This document shows, in pieces, positions 13,576-25,518 of a stretch of 64,000 nt of DNA (positions are counted from its first letter, which is position 1; every line of letters begins with the position of its first letter). The stretch spans positions 11,659,547 to 11,723,546 of the forward strand of contig OX104116.1 of NCBI GenBank assembly GCA_944474755.1, given 5' to 3'. The stretch is from Limnoperna fortunei. Lineage: Eukaryota > Mollusca > Bivalvia > Mytilida > Modiolidae. A model generated the notes under the pieces. The model was given only the letters and a program-made list of their open reading frames with translations, ran no database searches and was not told the DNA's origin. Made by a program: the position numbers and the translations under genes.

Positions 13576-14602
13576 ACAAATTTATACAAAATTAGAACGT
13601 TATGTTATTGGGTGGAATTCATATAAAAATCGATATTCGTTAAAGGGAAACTTCGCGAAAAAATGAAAATTTGATATGTTATTCTTCAATTAAAAATTCA
13701 TTGGTAAAGTTTCTACATTGAATTTACCGGGTAAAAAATTCACTTATGGAGGTCCGCCATCTTGTCACTATCTCGTCATTAGATGGCGATACTAGAGATC
13801 CCTTGATATCCAAGTACCTTAAAGTCGCCGTATGATAATAAACCGAAACGGTCAATAACAGAAGGTTGTACAATAAGACGAAGTTCTGGCAAGATTACGT
13901 TTCGTATTCCTGATCTAAGCAAAAATTCCTACTTGTGTAACAAGTAGTTAACCCGTTTAAAGACTTCTACTTTAGACTATGTCAACAGCAGCAACAACTT
14001 CGTACGCGAAGATCATTTTTCTGAATTTTGCATGGAGGTTAGTTTAATGGAAAGGTGACCTCATTTTTCATTTTTCCTCGAATATTAGTTTAAATTTTGT
14101 CCATAAATATTAATTAAATTGAAAATTATTCATATTATTATTTTCAACTTGTATTGTATCGTGTAATCAGATTATGCAACTTATAGGAACGAAACTTTTT
14201 TATACAAAATACTTACGAAGTTGACTATTTAAGAAATAACTGTCATTAAATGAAATATTTTTTAAATACTCTGTTTTCGCGCATCAAAATTTCTCTTCAC
14301 GTTTAGTACATTTATTATTATTATCATATGTTCGATCTCTTCGTATTATCTCTTAATGATATATAATTGTTTTCGGGTAAATTGAGCAAAAAGGTAAAAA
14401 CCATACTCTACAATATAGTTCATGTTGTAAGTGATAAAATGGCTAATTTAATGCTAAAGAAAATATTTTAATTACAGTTTTCCGTATTTGTTAAATCCTC
14501 CTAGCTTTAAAATACATTTTTCTGTCATAATCTAATAAGGAGTGGTAAAGATGAACAAAATTGTATATTAAGGCGCTTTTGACGTCGCTAGATAGGATCA
14601 TC
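13576..14602. other. AT-rich sequence upstream of the transposase-like gene
   Basis: No open frame or repeat is supported. The stretch around 13740-13800 is less AT-rich and lies upstream of the minus-strand gene, so it could hold its promoter, but no defined motif was found. Confidence 0.4.
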
Positions 14603-15240
14603 GATTCAATTTTATTTCTTGGATTATTTCACGATTTATAGGGTATGCTTCGTATTTTTTTAAATGCATTCTTATCTTTACAAAATAAAATGTATATATC
14701 GGTGTTTATTTTATTAATTAGTTAGATAATTTGATAATAAAAAGGCATTTTTAGATTTTGTTACGTTATATTACGTAATGTATATGTTAGAAAGACTTGT
14801 TCAGTTCAATTTTATCATTATATTTTTTTGTTTGGATTATTTCATGCTTGAAAGAGCAAGCTTCATATCTTTTTTGCATTCGTATCTTTACATAAAAATG
14901 TAGATGATTATATAAATTTGACTTTATCGATAATTTTCAATTTTATTTCTTTTGTTATGTCAGAATTTCTAGGGTACTTAAGCCTTGTAATTTTTATGCA
15001 GTTTCTAATCTTAACATAATAGAATGTGAATGTATTTGTTTTAATGGAAATTCATAAGATGATTTGATAAAAATAATGCATTTTAAAATTTTGTAGTATT
15101 ACGTAATGCATGATCGATAATTTTCAGTATTATTTCTGGATTATTTCATAATTAGGGTAGAAAATGAAACCTTTATGTAGAAATTCATCAATCTTGAACA
15201 TTAAATTTAATTTCCCTGGGTTTTGATTATTTACGATTTC
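14603..15240 (+). repeat. Degenerate tandem repeat, about 130-205-bp spacing
   Basis: Four diverged units begin with TCAATTTTATT (14606), TCAATTTTATC (14810), TCAATTTTATT (14937) and TCAGTATTATT (15126). Each is followed by TTTGGATTATTTCA-like text, a GGGTA or AAGC box and an ATTC.TATCTTTACA-like end. Units also share TTACGTAATGTAT/TTACGTAATGCAT. Indels make the period irregular. Confidence 0.55.
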
Positions 15241-15283
15241 GAAATCCGAAACTCTCTCGCACGAGATTGGCCGAGAACGAGGC

Positions 15284-15308
15284 GTGTGTGTGTGTGTGTG
15301 TGTGTGTG
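15284..15308. repeat. (GT)n microsatellite
   Basis: About 12 GT dinucleotides occur in a row. The rest of 15309-15860 is AT-rich and shows nothing else. Confidence 0.95.
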
Positions 15309-15860
15309 CGTGGTGGGGTGAGGGGTAAGAGATATTTCTGTGATGTAATTGTAAATTGTAAATTAGATGTGCATTGTTTATTTGATAATTGCTTATTTAT
15401 GACACTGAACTTTAATGAAAGGTATAAATGGAAGACCATTTAGACTCACATAATTAGCCACGAAAATGCTTATTTAGATTATGATTTTTATACGAAAATA
15501 AGATTTTAAAACAGGCATGTTATTAAAAGAAATTTGATTTTCTGAATGAGTGAAAAATGTCATAGGGAAAATAAATTTCTTTATAATAAGAAAAAAACAC
15601 AAAAGGTTTGCATTTTTATTTAATCTTGAATTTTTTTATGTAGAACTATTTTAAAGAAGCAGTTATATTTAGATACTTATAGAATTATATTAAACCTACC
15701 TCTAAGATCGTATATGAAGTCCTTTAAACAAACAAAAATTAGAAAAAGATATATGAAATTTGGAAAAATAATAATACAATAGAAAAACTAAAAGCTAAAT
15801 GAAATTTTGAAAAATGTATATAAAAATACAACAGAAAAACAATTCAGTTACATTCCAATA

Positions 15861-17430
15861 AAGGTCATCAACAGTTGTAATAGTTGAAAATAATTCTAGA
15901 AGTTAATAATCTCATAAATTGTTTTGCAAAAAAAGAGGCATATAATAAACATTTGTCTTTCCAAAACTCTGCTTTTTTTATTAAATACTCTTCTCAAAAG
16001 TTAAGATATTATAATCAAGGTGATTATTTCTTGCCTTTCACAATCGTCTACATTTGCAACCCTTTACAGCATATGATGAAATTTTAAATAAAACAAATTG
16101 AAAAAAAAATATTAAACTAAATCTGATACACCTATAACATATAAATCGAACATCTCTGGATATGGGTGTAACCCATATCATTTCTTGTTTTCATAACTCA
16201 AATCATTGCATTGTATCACACGTGGCGTTATAACTAATTTCAGGTACGGTTTACTGAGCTATTGCGCGATAATTAGTTCGAAGTTTGCATTTACCGAAGT
16301 AAGTACTTTCTATCTGTAATATTGTTTTGACTATTTTTCAGGTGAAAAACAGTATGTTTTGTAGTGCGAAATGTAATAATTTTGTTCTTTGCATTTCAAT
16401 AAAAATATAATTCTGTTCATAAATTCGTACGCGATCAAGCTGGCTAGTGTTGTATTCATTACATAATGTGCACGTGATTATGTGTCATAACCATTTATTG
16501 TAAATCACGTGTTGTAAATGTGTTGAACAAATAAACATTTCGTACTATTATCATAAATGCACATTAAATCTGCTCTCATCTGAATTTAATTATATAACAA
16601 GAAAAGGTATGCGTTAAACCCATATCCAGAGATGTTCGATGTATATGTTATAGGTGTATCTCATTTGGTTTAATAGTTTTTTTTTCAATTTGTTTTATTT
16701 AAAATTTTATCATATGCTGTAAAGGCAGGGGCGTAGCTAGGCTAGTTACAATGTGGATTCACAAAGAACTAGTGGGGTCCGGGTATGCACCCCGGAATAT
16801 TTTTGAAAACAATGGTGCAATTTGGAGAATTCTAAAGTGGTTTATTTAGAACTGAAATGGACAGTTTATTGATTACAGGGATAGATTGCAATTTTGTTCT
16901 TAAAATAATGTGGATTCAGCCGCGTACTCGCGTATAGGCAGCTACGCCCCTGAAACGGATGCAAATATAGACGATTGTGAAAGGCAAGAAATAATCATCT
17001 TGATTATAATATCTCAACTTTGAGAAGAGTACTGTAATAAAAAAAGCAAAGTTTTCGAAGAACATATATATATTGTTTACCAATAAAAATACATTGACCA
17101 TAGTCAAGTGGTTCTGTGGGGGAAAATGTGAATGTAAGATCGGCAGTTATCGCGTCCTCAGAAAATCAAAGAAAACATACCGACAAGTTACAATTTTTAT
17201 TGATTTAATTTTACTGTAATTACAATTGTTTCAAAAAATTTGCAATTAAATGTATTTTAAACGTCAAACTAGCATTCATGTGCATAAACCGATTGCTAAG
17301 AACTTTATAAAATTTTCAGAATTTAAAATTAAAAAAAAACAATTAGAAGAAGAGTCTTATTTTGCAAAACAATTGATGAGATTATTAACTTCTACAATTA
17401 TTTTCAACAATATAAACTGTTGATGACCTT
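15861..17430. mobile_element. Foldback element with long inverted arms
   Basis: The left arm 15861-16190 is matched in reverse complement by 16596-17430. AAGGTCATCAACAGTTGTA pairs with the GTTGATGACCTT end at 17430, and CATCTCTGGATATGGGT pairs with ACCCATATCCAGAGATG. The right arm is longer because it carries an insertion at 16728-16953 and another unrelated stretch at roughly 17060-17364. The 405-bp centre (16191-16595) is non-coding. A solo arm occurs at 4266-4490, so the arm is a repeat family in its own right. No transposase is encoded and no target duplication was identified. Confidence 0.75.
16728..16953. mobile_element. GGGGCGTAGCTAGG-type MITE nested in the foldback arm
   Basis: The ends AGGGGCGTAGCTAGG and CAGCTACGCCCCTG are inverted repeats. 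Inside is GCCGCGTACTCGCGTAT, also found in the fragment at 32459-32640. The insertion interrupts sequence that is contiguous in the left arm of the foldback and in the solo arm at 4266-4490, so it is younger than the foldback. Confidence 0.8.
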
Positions 17431-17686
17431 TATCAAACAATCAATCTATTTTCTCTATAAAGCATGACCAATACACGTTTATTGACGTTCTTTTATTGGT
17501 TTTAGATCAAGTTGAATCAAATTATCATCATAACAAATGCTTATCTATGTTTCATTTAAATTGTTGTCAGCAACGAATAAAACAGCGAAATTTATTGCGT
17601 CACGTTGAAGAAATTAAGGTCCGTAACACCGTTTGTGAGCGCTAAAACACTTAAAGACAATGTGTCATAACTGCTAAAATACATTG

Positions 17687-17952
17687 TTTGTTTGTTTGTT
17701 TGATGGTGTTTAACGCCACTTTCAGCAATTTTTCAGCTATATCATGGCGTCCAGTTTTTATGGGGGGAGGAAGCCGGAGTACCCGGAGAAAACCCCCGAC
17801 CTGCGGTAGGAAAACTGGCAATCCTTGTCAATTAAGATTGGAGTCGAGTACACCCTGCCTGCAGTGAGAATCGAACCCGCAATCTCAGTGTTCACAGACC
17901 ACGTGATCAATAGTAGACGAACTACCTTGACCACTAGGCCACCGAGGCCCCC
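17687..17952 (-). mobile_element. tRNA-derived SINE, family 1, with 13-bp target duplication
   Basis: It has the same A box, B box, GGATTGCCAGTTTTCC body and GTGGCGTTAAACACC tail as the copy at 9951. CTAAAATACATTG occurs directly at 17674-17686 and 17953-17965. The exact duplication and the near-consensus body mark this as one of the younger copies. Confidence 0.95.
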
Positions 17953-17965
17953 CTAAAATACATTG

Positions 17966-18784
17966 AAAAGCACTTCAGAACATCATTAATATATTACTTA
18001 TATTTAGCACCTAAAGGCAAAATAATTTAAAATGCAGTGCCTTTATTGTACGTAACATATAATGTACGTAATGTTAATGTATGTAACGGTAATTTACGTT
18101 ACATTACATGTGATGTTATATATTATTTTCCATTACACTATTTATTGTAGATGAGTTTGAGCCAATAAAATTATTTATATTTGTATTTGTATTTTAATAA
18201 TCTCTCATATTACAATACAAAATAGGTTCCTGTTTTAATCCTCCTTTTACTTTAATTGAGTTTCCCCGATATGGTTCAACCATATCTTCTCTTGTTATTA
18301 CAGGTAACATTTATTGTGTGTGTTCGTAACAAAATTTTACGTGTGTATATTTGTATCAAGGTGTCAATTTTACGTTTCCTCTGACCTGGCATCTAAAGGG
18401 AATCTAAAGGTATTCGAAATCTTATATACATCCTGTGTTCTAACACTTCATACCTGTCCTTGGCAGGAGAGGGACGTGCCGTTCAAATTTCGAATTACAT
18501 GATTAACCTTTAACCTGGTTAGCTTTTGAAAATGTCCGAATATTCATACTTCAAAGTCGGCGTCAAATGATCTAGTAATTGCAATAAACATCCTGTTTGT
18601 TTACCTGCTAGTTCTGTTAATTACCCTTCATAAACAAGTAATGATTTACCTGTAAAATGTTCATGTCCAGGTACAAATGCCGTTTCAAGACGTGCAAAAT
18701 TATCTACGGAATTTTATTTTATGTTTTATTTACAATTACTTCTACTTCTACTGTTTAATTTGCCGCCTTCAACATATTGAGTAT
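17966..18784. other. AT-rich spacer, nothing recognised
   Basis: Short TTACGTTACATTAC-type runs occur around 18050-18120, with a chance open frame near 18314. No motif or splice pattern supports a gene. Confidence 0.5.
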
Positions 18785-18893
18785 TCCGCCAATATAAGCA
18801 CAGCGCTAGAGGAAGGTTAAAAGATAAAAAATGATATACCTTTTTTTAACTATTTTTTTAGCTAAGATAAAACTATGTACAAGGCTTGTGAAT

Positions 18894-20944
18894 TTAGTGT
18901 TGAATTACTGAGACAGCTGCCTTGAATGACTCAACTGAGTCAATCAGCACAGTGTCCAGAGGAAGGTTGTTCCAGTTTCGTATTGTTCGTGGAAAGAATG
19001 ATTGTTGACGGATTTGAAGACGTGACTGTGGGATTTGGTAGGAGAGGTGGTGCATGTGTCGAGTGAGCCGGTTTGGTTTTATAAGCCTATCTTCTGTGGG
19101 AACTGCAACTTTTTCATTTGATATTTTATAAAACATGGTTAAGCGGTAGTCTGTTCTGCGGTCTGCTAGGGATCTCCAGTTCAGGTCATAGATCAAGTCA
19201 CTAACGCTTGATGTATTATGGAAGAGACTAGTGACATACCTAGCAGCCCTGCGCTGTACTTTTTCAATGTTTTGGATGTCTTCCTGTGTATATGGGTCCC
19301 ATACGCTGCAGGCGTACTCTACCGAAGGTCTAACTAGTAATTTGTGTGCCTGCGTTTTTACTGTGGTGGAACTAATGTGGTTGTTTCTGCGTAGGAACAC
19401 TAAAGTTTTGTTAGCCTTAGTGGTGATGTTGTTTATGTGACTGCCCATTTTATGTTAGATTGTATTGTGACACCTAGGTATTTGGCGGAGTCAACATGCT
19501 CAAGTTCATGGCCATGGAGTAAGTGTTTGTATTTAATGGGATTTCTGTTTCTTGTTATGGATAAGACGTTACATTTATTTGGATGAAATTCCATTTTCCA
19601 GCGTTGTTCCCATTGCCCAGGTTTATTAAGATCTTTTTGTAAGGTTTCACTATCTTTGTTGGATTTAATGGCTAAATATGCAATAGTATCATCGGCAAAT
19701 AATCTTATTGTTGACGTTAAACCTACTGGAATGTCGTTGATGTAAAAAAGTAAAAGGCTGGGTCCCAGTACAGAGCCCTGGGGGACTCCCGACTCAACTG
19801 ATACATACCCAGATGCCTCCCCTTCTAATATGACTGCCTGTTTGCGGTTTTTGAGAAAATTTTGAATCCAAATGTTTGTTTTACCTTGAATGCCATAATG
19901 GTGTAATTTGTGAATGAGAAGATTGTGACTAACTTTGTCGAATGCTTTTGAAAAATCCATAATTAGAACATCCGTTTGTGTAGAGTTGTCGAGATTTTTG
20001 TAGTGTCGTCAATAAATTCCAAAAGTTGAGTTTCACAGGATCTATTTATTCGAAAACCATGTTGTAAAGGGTAAAAAATTTTGTGTTTGTCTGCATGGTT
20101 CATAATTGAGCTGACGACAACATGTTCTAAAATTTTGCGGCAGATGCAAGTGAGTGAGATTGGTCTATAATTTTCTGGATTATATTTAGAACCTTTTTTG
20201 TATATAGGTGAGACCTGTGCAGTTCGCCAGTCGGTGGGTATATAGCCAGTATCAAGTGATTTAGTGTAAATGAGTGTGAGTATTGGTACTAAAACTGCAA
20301 GTTCTTTTAGGACTCTTGGTTTAATTTGGTCTGGACCTGCAGCTTTTGATAGATTTAGGTTTAGTAATAGTTTTCTAATACTTTCGTTTGTAATGCAGAT
20401 GTTCATTGGCGGGTAGTTTTTTGTGCCTTGCATGTAGTTGTTTTGTTGAAACGCTTCCTTAGTGATGTTGCTTTTTTCTGAGAAAACAGATTTGAACTGA
20501 TGGTTAAGTGCGGAAGATTTTTCTTTTGTGTTGGTGATAAGTTTGCCATTCTGTTTCAGTGATGAGATACCAATATAGTCAGTTTTCTTTTGTTTTATGT
20601 ATGACCAAAATTTTTTTTCATATTTTTGAAGCTGTTTTCATTTTCACTAGTTTTGGGTGTAACAATGTTTTCAATGTAGCTCCAATAGAAGTTTCGTAAT
20701 TGCCTATGTACTTGGTGTTTGATTTGCTTGTATTTTTCACGCTGTTCTTTATTGCCAGATTTTTTCATCTTATTATAGAGCCGGTCTCTTCTTTTAATTA
20801 GTTTTCTAGTCTCATTATTTGTCCATGGTTTTTGAGTTTTAGTACCAATTTTCTTTGTTGGAATATTTTCTTTTACCAGTTTTTCTGTCCACAATTTTTC
20901 AACTGGAGATGAGTCATACATGGTCATAATTTTTTCGTGTAGTT
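18894..20944 (-). pseudogene. LINE ORF2 reverse transcriptase and C-terminal region
   Basis: The sequence reads, on the minus strand: a basic linker (about 20944-20595); RT blocks KAAGPDQIKP, PIYKKG...NYRPISLT and QHGFR; then DFSKAFDKV; GVPQGSVLGP; the catalytic FADDT; the FHPNKCN/KYLGV region; and a tail with SVEYACSVWDP, QRRAARYV, ADRRTDYRL and NWNNLP. The frame changes near 19975 (one base lost from an A-run just before DFSKAFDKV) and near 19440 (after KYLGVTIQSN). A further break lies near 20600-20435. All catalytic blocks survive at sequence level, so it is inactive only through indels. Confidence 0.9.
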
Positions 20945-20954
20945 GTTTAATTTG

Positions 20955-21780
20955 AGTGTAGGACAAAATCCCCCCCCCCCCCCGGACAAAATCCCTTCCG
21001 TGTAATTTAGCTTAAATGGACAAAATCCCCCTCGTTAAATTTACATGGCGGACAAAATCCCCCTGTAAAATTTTCAAGGCGGACAAAATCCCTCCCGAAT
21101 CAGATTTTTTAAATGCAGTTTTTGCAGTAAATGTTCACACACTACAGTCTCGTATATATACAGATAAACCTTGAAAAATGACCTAATATTTTCCGAAAGA
21201 AAACAGGTTTTTAATTATTTAATAATAATAATAATTGTTTGTCTCATTTGCAGTGCTTAATTGGTGACCGTTTAATTAATATGTCTGTGATCAAACGAAT
21301 AGTGCTTACTTGAACAAACCATTCTGCACATGTACATCTTGTACAAAATTGAAACGGGTATGGCTTTTACTAATAAGTTATATTTAGTAAACTAATGGCA
21401 TAATTTAGTTCAATAAATTGATATGTTTCGTCGGTAAATAATAATGAAAGGGATCAAATGGCGCGGTTCCTTTATAAACACATGTCGTAACAAACAATAC
21501 AAACCACATTGACTTGATGTGTCTAAGTGAAAAAATAATAACCATGTTTTAATCTTTGTCTCATTCATCATTTCAAGTACCACGTAAAAAACTATCGAAC
21601 GAGATGTACAATAATTATCGATATTATCATAATCCGATTCGGAAGGGATTTTGTCCGCTTTGAAAATTTTACAGGAAGGATTTTGTCCGCCTTGTAAATT
21701 TAACAGGGGGGATTTTGTCCGCCTATGCTAAATTACACGGAAGGGATTTTGTCTGGGGGGGGGGATTTTGTCCGTCACCC
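20955..21780. mobile_element. 826-bp MITE with GGACAAAATCCC arrays and 10-bp target duplication
   Basis: The first about 150 bp contain five GGACAAAATCCC units spaced irregularly, and the last about 150 bp contain the same units as GGGATTTTGTCC. The arms share longer text such as TTCCGTGTAATTTAGC / GCTAAATTACACGGAA. The outermost right end is GTCACCC; the left end AGTGTA is a diverged partner. GTTTAATTTG occurs at 20945-20954 and 21781-21790. Removing the element plus one copy restores an uninterrupted LINE reading frame (...RIQIKQLHEKI). The centre is AT-rich and non-coding. A 10-bp duplication and long inverted ends are typical of Mutator-like elements; that class assignment is inference. 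Confidence 0.92.
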
Positions 21781-21790
21781 GTTTAATTTG

Positions 21791-22615
21791 TATTCTCATC
21801 GTGTCCCAATTAGCTTTTTTATAGAGTGGTATATTTCTTGGTATCTGTTTAATTTTTGATGGTGCAATACTCATTTCAACATAGACGATGTCGTGATCAG
21901 AAATGCCAGGCATTGTTTCTGTACGTTGTATTTGATTCGGAAGGTTGGTAATAATAAGATCTAAGGTATTATCTTGTCTTGTGGGTTGTTCTATTATTTG
22001 TGTTATCCCTGTATCGTCTAGTATGTTTCCAAATTCGTAGTGTATTTTTGGTGGTTTTTATTTGGTTTTAATACTTTCTTCTTCCAGTCCCAACCAGGAA
22101 GGTTAAAATCGCCCCCAATTAGGATGGCTGCATTTTTTTATATGGGTTGCTCTTTGTATTGATTTTTCAAACCCTTTGAGACTTGATTCATCTGATGTTT
22201 TGGGGTTATAGTACGATGAGATGTATAGAGTTTTATTGCCTTTGGTTTCTATTTTTGCCCATATAATTTCACACTCACCACCAGAATGGAGTTCTTCCAC
22301 TTCATCACTGATGTAATCTTTACTTATGGCTATGATGACACCACCCCCTTGTTTACCTGCTCTGTCTCTACGGTAAATTTTGAAATTATCTGTGAAGACC
22401 TCATTGTTTTTTATATTTGAATCTAGCCAGGTTTCATTGCCTATGACAATATCAGGTTTTGTACTATCTAACATGTTGAATAGTACGAGATGTTGCTTAT
22501 TTTTCATTGATTGAAAGTTGTCGTTAATTATTCGCAGTGGTGTTGTTTTCCTGCTCTTTGACCTGTTTGATTTGATTGATGTTGACTGATGTGGTGGTGG
22601 GATGGAGTTGTACAT
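21791..22615 (-). pseudogene. LINE ORF2 endonuclease (EEP fold) region
   Basis: The N-terminal half (22615 downward) shows LRIINDNFQSMKNKQ, IGNETWLD (catalytic Glu of the EEP/APE endonuclease) and a YRRDR..GGGV block. One extra base in a T7 run near 22134-22140 shifts the frame. The next frame then carries [12 protein letters not shown], the GDFN catalytic box. The C-terminal SDHDIVYVEM (21913 region) is the SDH box. The three endonuclease signatures are therefore all present in order. It ends at the MITE boundary and continues into the RT region beyond it. Confidence 0.88.
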
Positions 22616-22728
22616 GTAATGATGTTTTTTAGTACAAAAATGGGGTCTTCAAGATGCTCAAGTATACATTGTATGTGTGCACATGTGAGTGTACAGACTG
22701 TTTATGTTTTCAGTATAGTGACATCTAC

Positions 22729-22764
22729 TTGCCAAAAAAAGCGAGGGTACGATTATTCGTTCTA
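22729..22764. mobile_element. Orphan right terminus of the 11952-12647 element family
   Basis: CGAGGGTACGATTATTCGTT and the preceding GCCAAAAAA match the extreme right end of the insertion at 11952-12647, stopping at the same base. The sequence after it belongs to the transposase-like exon fragment, so this is an end fragment that had inserted into or beside that exon. Confidence 0.65.
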
Positions 22765-23020
22765 AAGGGCCGAATGTGAAGAACAATTTCTGGAAATCGA
22801 ATCAAATTTAACTGCTGATTGGTCTCCTCTTGTACTTGAATATTATAATAAATTTGTCAAGTCGACAATTCAAAATCACTCTGGAAAATGGATCATAGAT
22901 AAATATCCAGGCATGTTCGACACTTATTCTGGCATAACAAACAATCTTTCAGAAAGCATGAATGCTGTTTTAAAAAGAGAAATTGATTGGAAAGAGTTAC
23001 CGACAGATCTTTTGGCTTTG
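22765..23020 (+). pseudogene. Mutator-type transposase exon fragment (putative)
   Basis: One frame stays open from RAECEEQFLEIESN to WKELPTDLLALGF. It includes the block GITNNLSESMNAVLKR, which resembles the TNN.SE..N..LK motif near the end of Mutator-like (MULE) transposases, just before their SWIM region. The catalytic Asp/Glu region is absent. The fragment begins at an element terminus and ends in a CTGTCCGTCCGTCC repeat. Class assignment rests on this one motif. Confidence 0.5.
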
Positions 23021-23325
23021 GGTTTCTGTCCGTCCGTCCGTCCTCCCGTATAATTCAAAAAGTTTACATCCGATTTGAATGAAACTTTGGGATATTGTTA
23101 TAAATCAGGTTGGTAAGACGACTATCGATTTTGGGAGAAATCCGTCAAATATCATGGTCGCATTCCACGAAAAATCTTAGAAATTTTAACAAAAATGTTG
23201 TTTCCGGACAATAACTCAAAAAGTTTGCATCCGATTTTAATGAAACTGTGGGTTATTGTTATATATCAGGTTGGTAAGAAGCCTATCGAATTTGACCCAG
23301 TAACGTCAAAAATATTTAGTATGCA
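23012..23325 (+). repeat. Two-unit repeat with TCCGATTT.AATGAAACT core
   Basis: After a CTGTCCGTCCGTCC run, the phrase AAAAAGTTTACATCCGATTT ... ATTGTTATAAATCAGGTTGG recurs about 175 bp later as AAAAAGTTTGCATCCGATTT ... ATTGTTATATATCAGGTTGG. It resembles the dispersed block at 3703-3965 in style. Non-coding. Confidence 0.65.
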
Positions 23326-24798
23326 ATTATAGCATATGAATGAAAAAAGTATCGCATATAAATGAAAAATTATACCAGTTGAATAAAATTTATTGCATAT
23401 ACATGTAAATAAAAAATATCGCATATAAATGAAAAATTATACCAATTGAATAAAACTGAAGTGATCAATTCTCAGTAGCGAGGATGAGACTGGCCAAGCG
23501 CGTATTAATATACAATTTTGTACATTTTTACTACTCCTTATTAGATCAGGACAGAAATGTATTTTAAAACTTGAAGGATTAAACAAATATAAAAAAATGT
23601 AAATGAAATATTTCTTTAATATTTAATTATCCATTATATCACTTACAACATGAACAACTATATTTTAGAGTATGTTTTTTTTGACCTGATGGTAAATCGT
23701 TCCCGAATACAATTATATATCATTAAGAGATTATAAGAAGAGATCGAACATATATTATTTATTATATATAAATTATTGTAAAGAGTATACCGTTCTGAGT
23801 GTCCAGTCAGGAATGAGCTATGTCCGTTTAATATTCTTTTGATAACTACCATTTAAATTCCTTATGTTTCGTATTTTATTAAAAATTTGTTTTTTCTTCT
23901 ACCCATTCGTATCGGGACGGAAGTCCCTCAAAGATTAAGGGGCAGATAATTTTGCAGAGTAAGTTTACATTCACTGATAATCTTTGAGCATCTTACCATA
24001 CAATTATATTCTTGTTTCAATATATAAAATACTGTTTACATTTTGGCATCGATTATCCATACGTCGTATTGGTTTTATAATAAAAAATTGTTTTCTTTTG
24101 TTTTAAATTTCGTGCCAAATTAATCACATCCGGTACTCACTAAGACTTTACATGTAATGCAGCCGTATCTGGAACCCTCTAAGTACGAGAAAAGGATCTC
24201 CCCTCGAATGTTTGAAGTGACTTCCGTCACTGCTTTAAAACATTCCACCATTTATTCCAATTGATTCAATTCTAAATATTAAAAATATGTATTAACTGTA
24301 TTATACACTTTGTTTTAATCAATCAAAGCGGCAAAAGTATACAACCTGCGTGATTTCCTCGATTCTACAATACAAGTATTCATAGACAAAGATCACTGGT
24401 GCTAGGTCCGGACCAAAATCTAAATTTTGCATCATGAAAAAACATTCATATCATCAAGCTTTATATTGAATCCTGACATTACATCACAGTGCAGTAGATA
24501 ATAAGTCGGTGCTTAATTTCAACCACGTTTAGGCTTTGGTTCTCTAAGATCATTTGTTACGGGTAATTACTCCATTGCTCCACATTTCTAGCATTTTTCT
24601 GTGTTGTAGAACACTTTGTACATACGTGTTATATCGGTGGTATTGGTTTAATCACTGGAATTTCATCCGTCCTAGTAATTTTCAGACTTAAGTAGTTTGA
24701 ATAACATTAAATACTTCGTGCTCGGGTTTCTTTCTGTGTAGAAAATAATCGGTAAAAACGAAAACATCTTTTGATCAACAACTTGATTTAGCTAGATT
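23326..24798. other. AT-rich intergenic sequence
   Basis: A short imperfect direct repeat of GCATATAAATGAAAAATTATACCA is seen at about 23350-23460. Nothing else is supported. Confidence 0.5.
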
Positions 24799-24858
24799 TA
24801 GCTACAATAATGTAGCTCCTTTTTATGTACGAAAAAAGGAGCTACATTATTGTAGCTA
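24799..24858. repeat. 26-bp perfect hairpin
   Basis: TAGCTACAATAATGTAGCTC plus CTTTTT (24799-24824) is followed by an 8-nt loop and its exact reverse complement (24833-24858). The stem itself contains the sub-palindrome GCTACA..TGTAGC. It could be a tiny foldback insertion or a structured RNA. Neighbours to 25518 show no gene. Confidence 0.9.
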
Positions 24859-25518
24859 CAACTAGATTGTGCACATTTCCCTCTTTCAACATATTCGAAT
24901 ACATTCTGTTTGTTCATTATAATATTAAGTTTATTACCTATATAGAAGTATCATCTTTTCATCGGAGTACCTATTTTTATTTATAATTCCTTTGTCGGAA
25001 CAAACTACATCTTCCTGCAGTTTAAACCAATATCGAAGTTTTGCACACTCACAAGCTCTACAGAACATTTTTGTATATATATATTCCACCATATTTTCCG
25101 CAGTGCAGACGTTATTCTTCAATCTTGTTTTACTTATTTTATTTTATACAGATCATCGGAATTTACCTTGCATAAAGAAGAATGGTAAAATTTTAATTTT
25201 TTTCTTATTCTTTGCAGCTTTTATTTTACTCAGATCATATTTTATTATACCTTGCACAGAAGAAACCTAAAAACTGAGCACATGTTGTAGTTCTGGATTA
25301 ATATTTGAACAGAACGTTAACAATGGCCAGTCTCAGTGGTTTTACAATTTCCATTTGTAATTAGAAGTGGTGCCACTAATGGCTTGGGAAGTTTCACATT
25401 CTCACGAAACCACATGGGTCTAAATACGTGTTTAAACTAATTTCTGTCAAATGTTTAGAGTTTTGCCTTTGTCAAATATTTATCTCACCCTTTTTAACTC
25501 TATTACGCCATTACTTAT

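Larger units (their letters stand above)
18785..22620 (-). mobile_element. Jockey/CR1-like LINE, nearly complete ORF2
   Basis: Minus-strand order is apurinic-type endonuclease (22615 downward), linker, reverse transcriptase and C-terminal region ending at 18894. This is the layout of ORF2 in CR1/Jockey-group non-LTR retrotransposons. ORF1 is not seen upstream of 22620. The 3' end is placed near 18785 where similarity to a tail stops; no poly(A) was identified. A MITE (20955-21780) splits it. Homology is good apart from single-base indels, so decay is recent. Confidence 0.85.

Noticed and set aside
4980..13660. Shared inverted ends enclosing the P2X7-like and transposase-like genes
   Set aside because: A GTTAAGGGAAACT-like match at about 4999 and 13638 is in direct, not inverted, orientation. 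No convincing element ends were found by eye.
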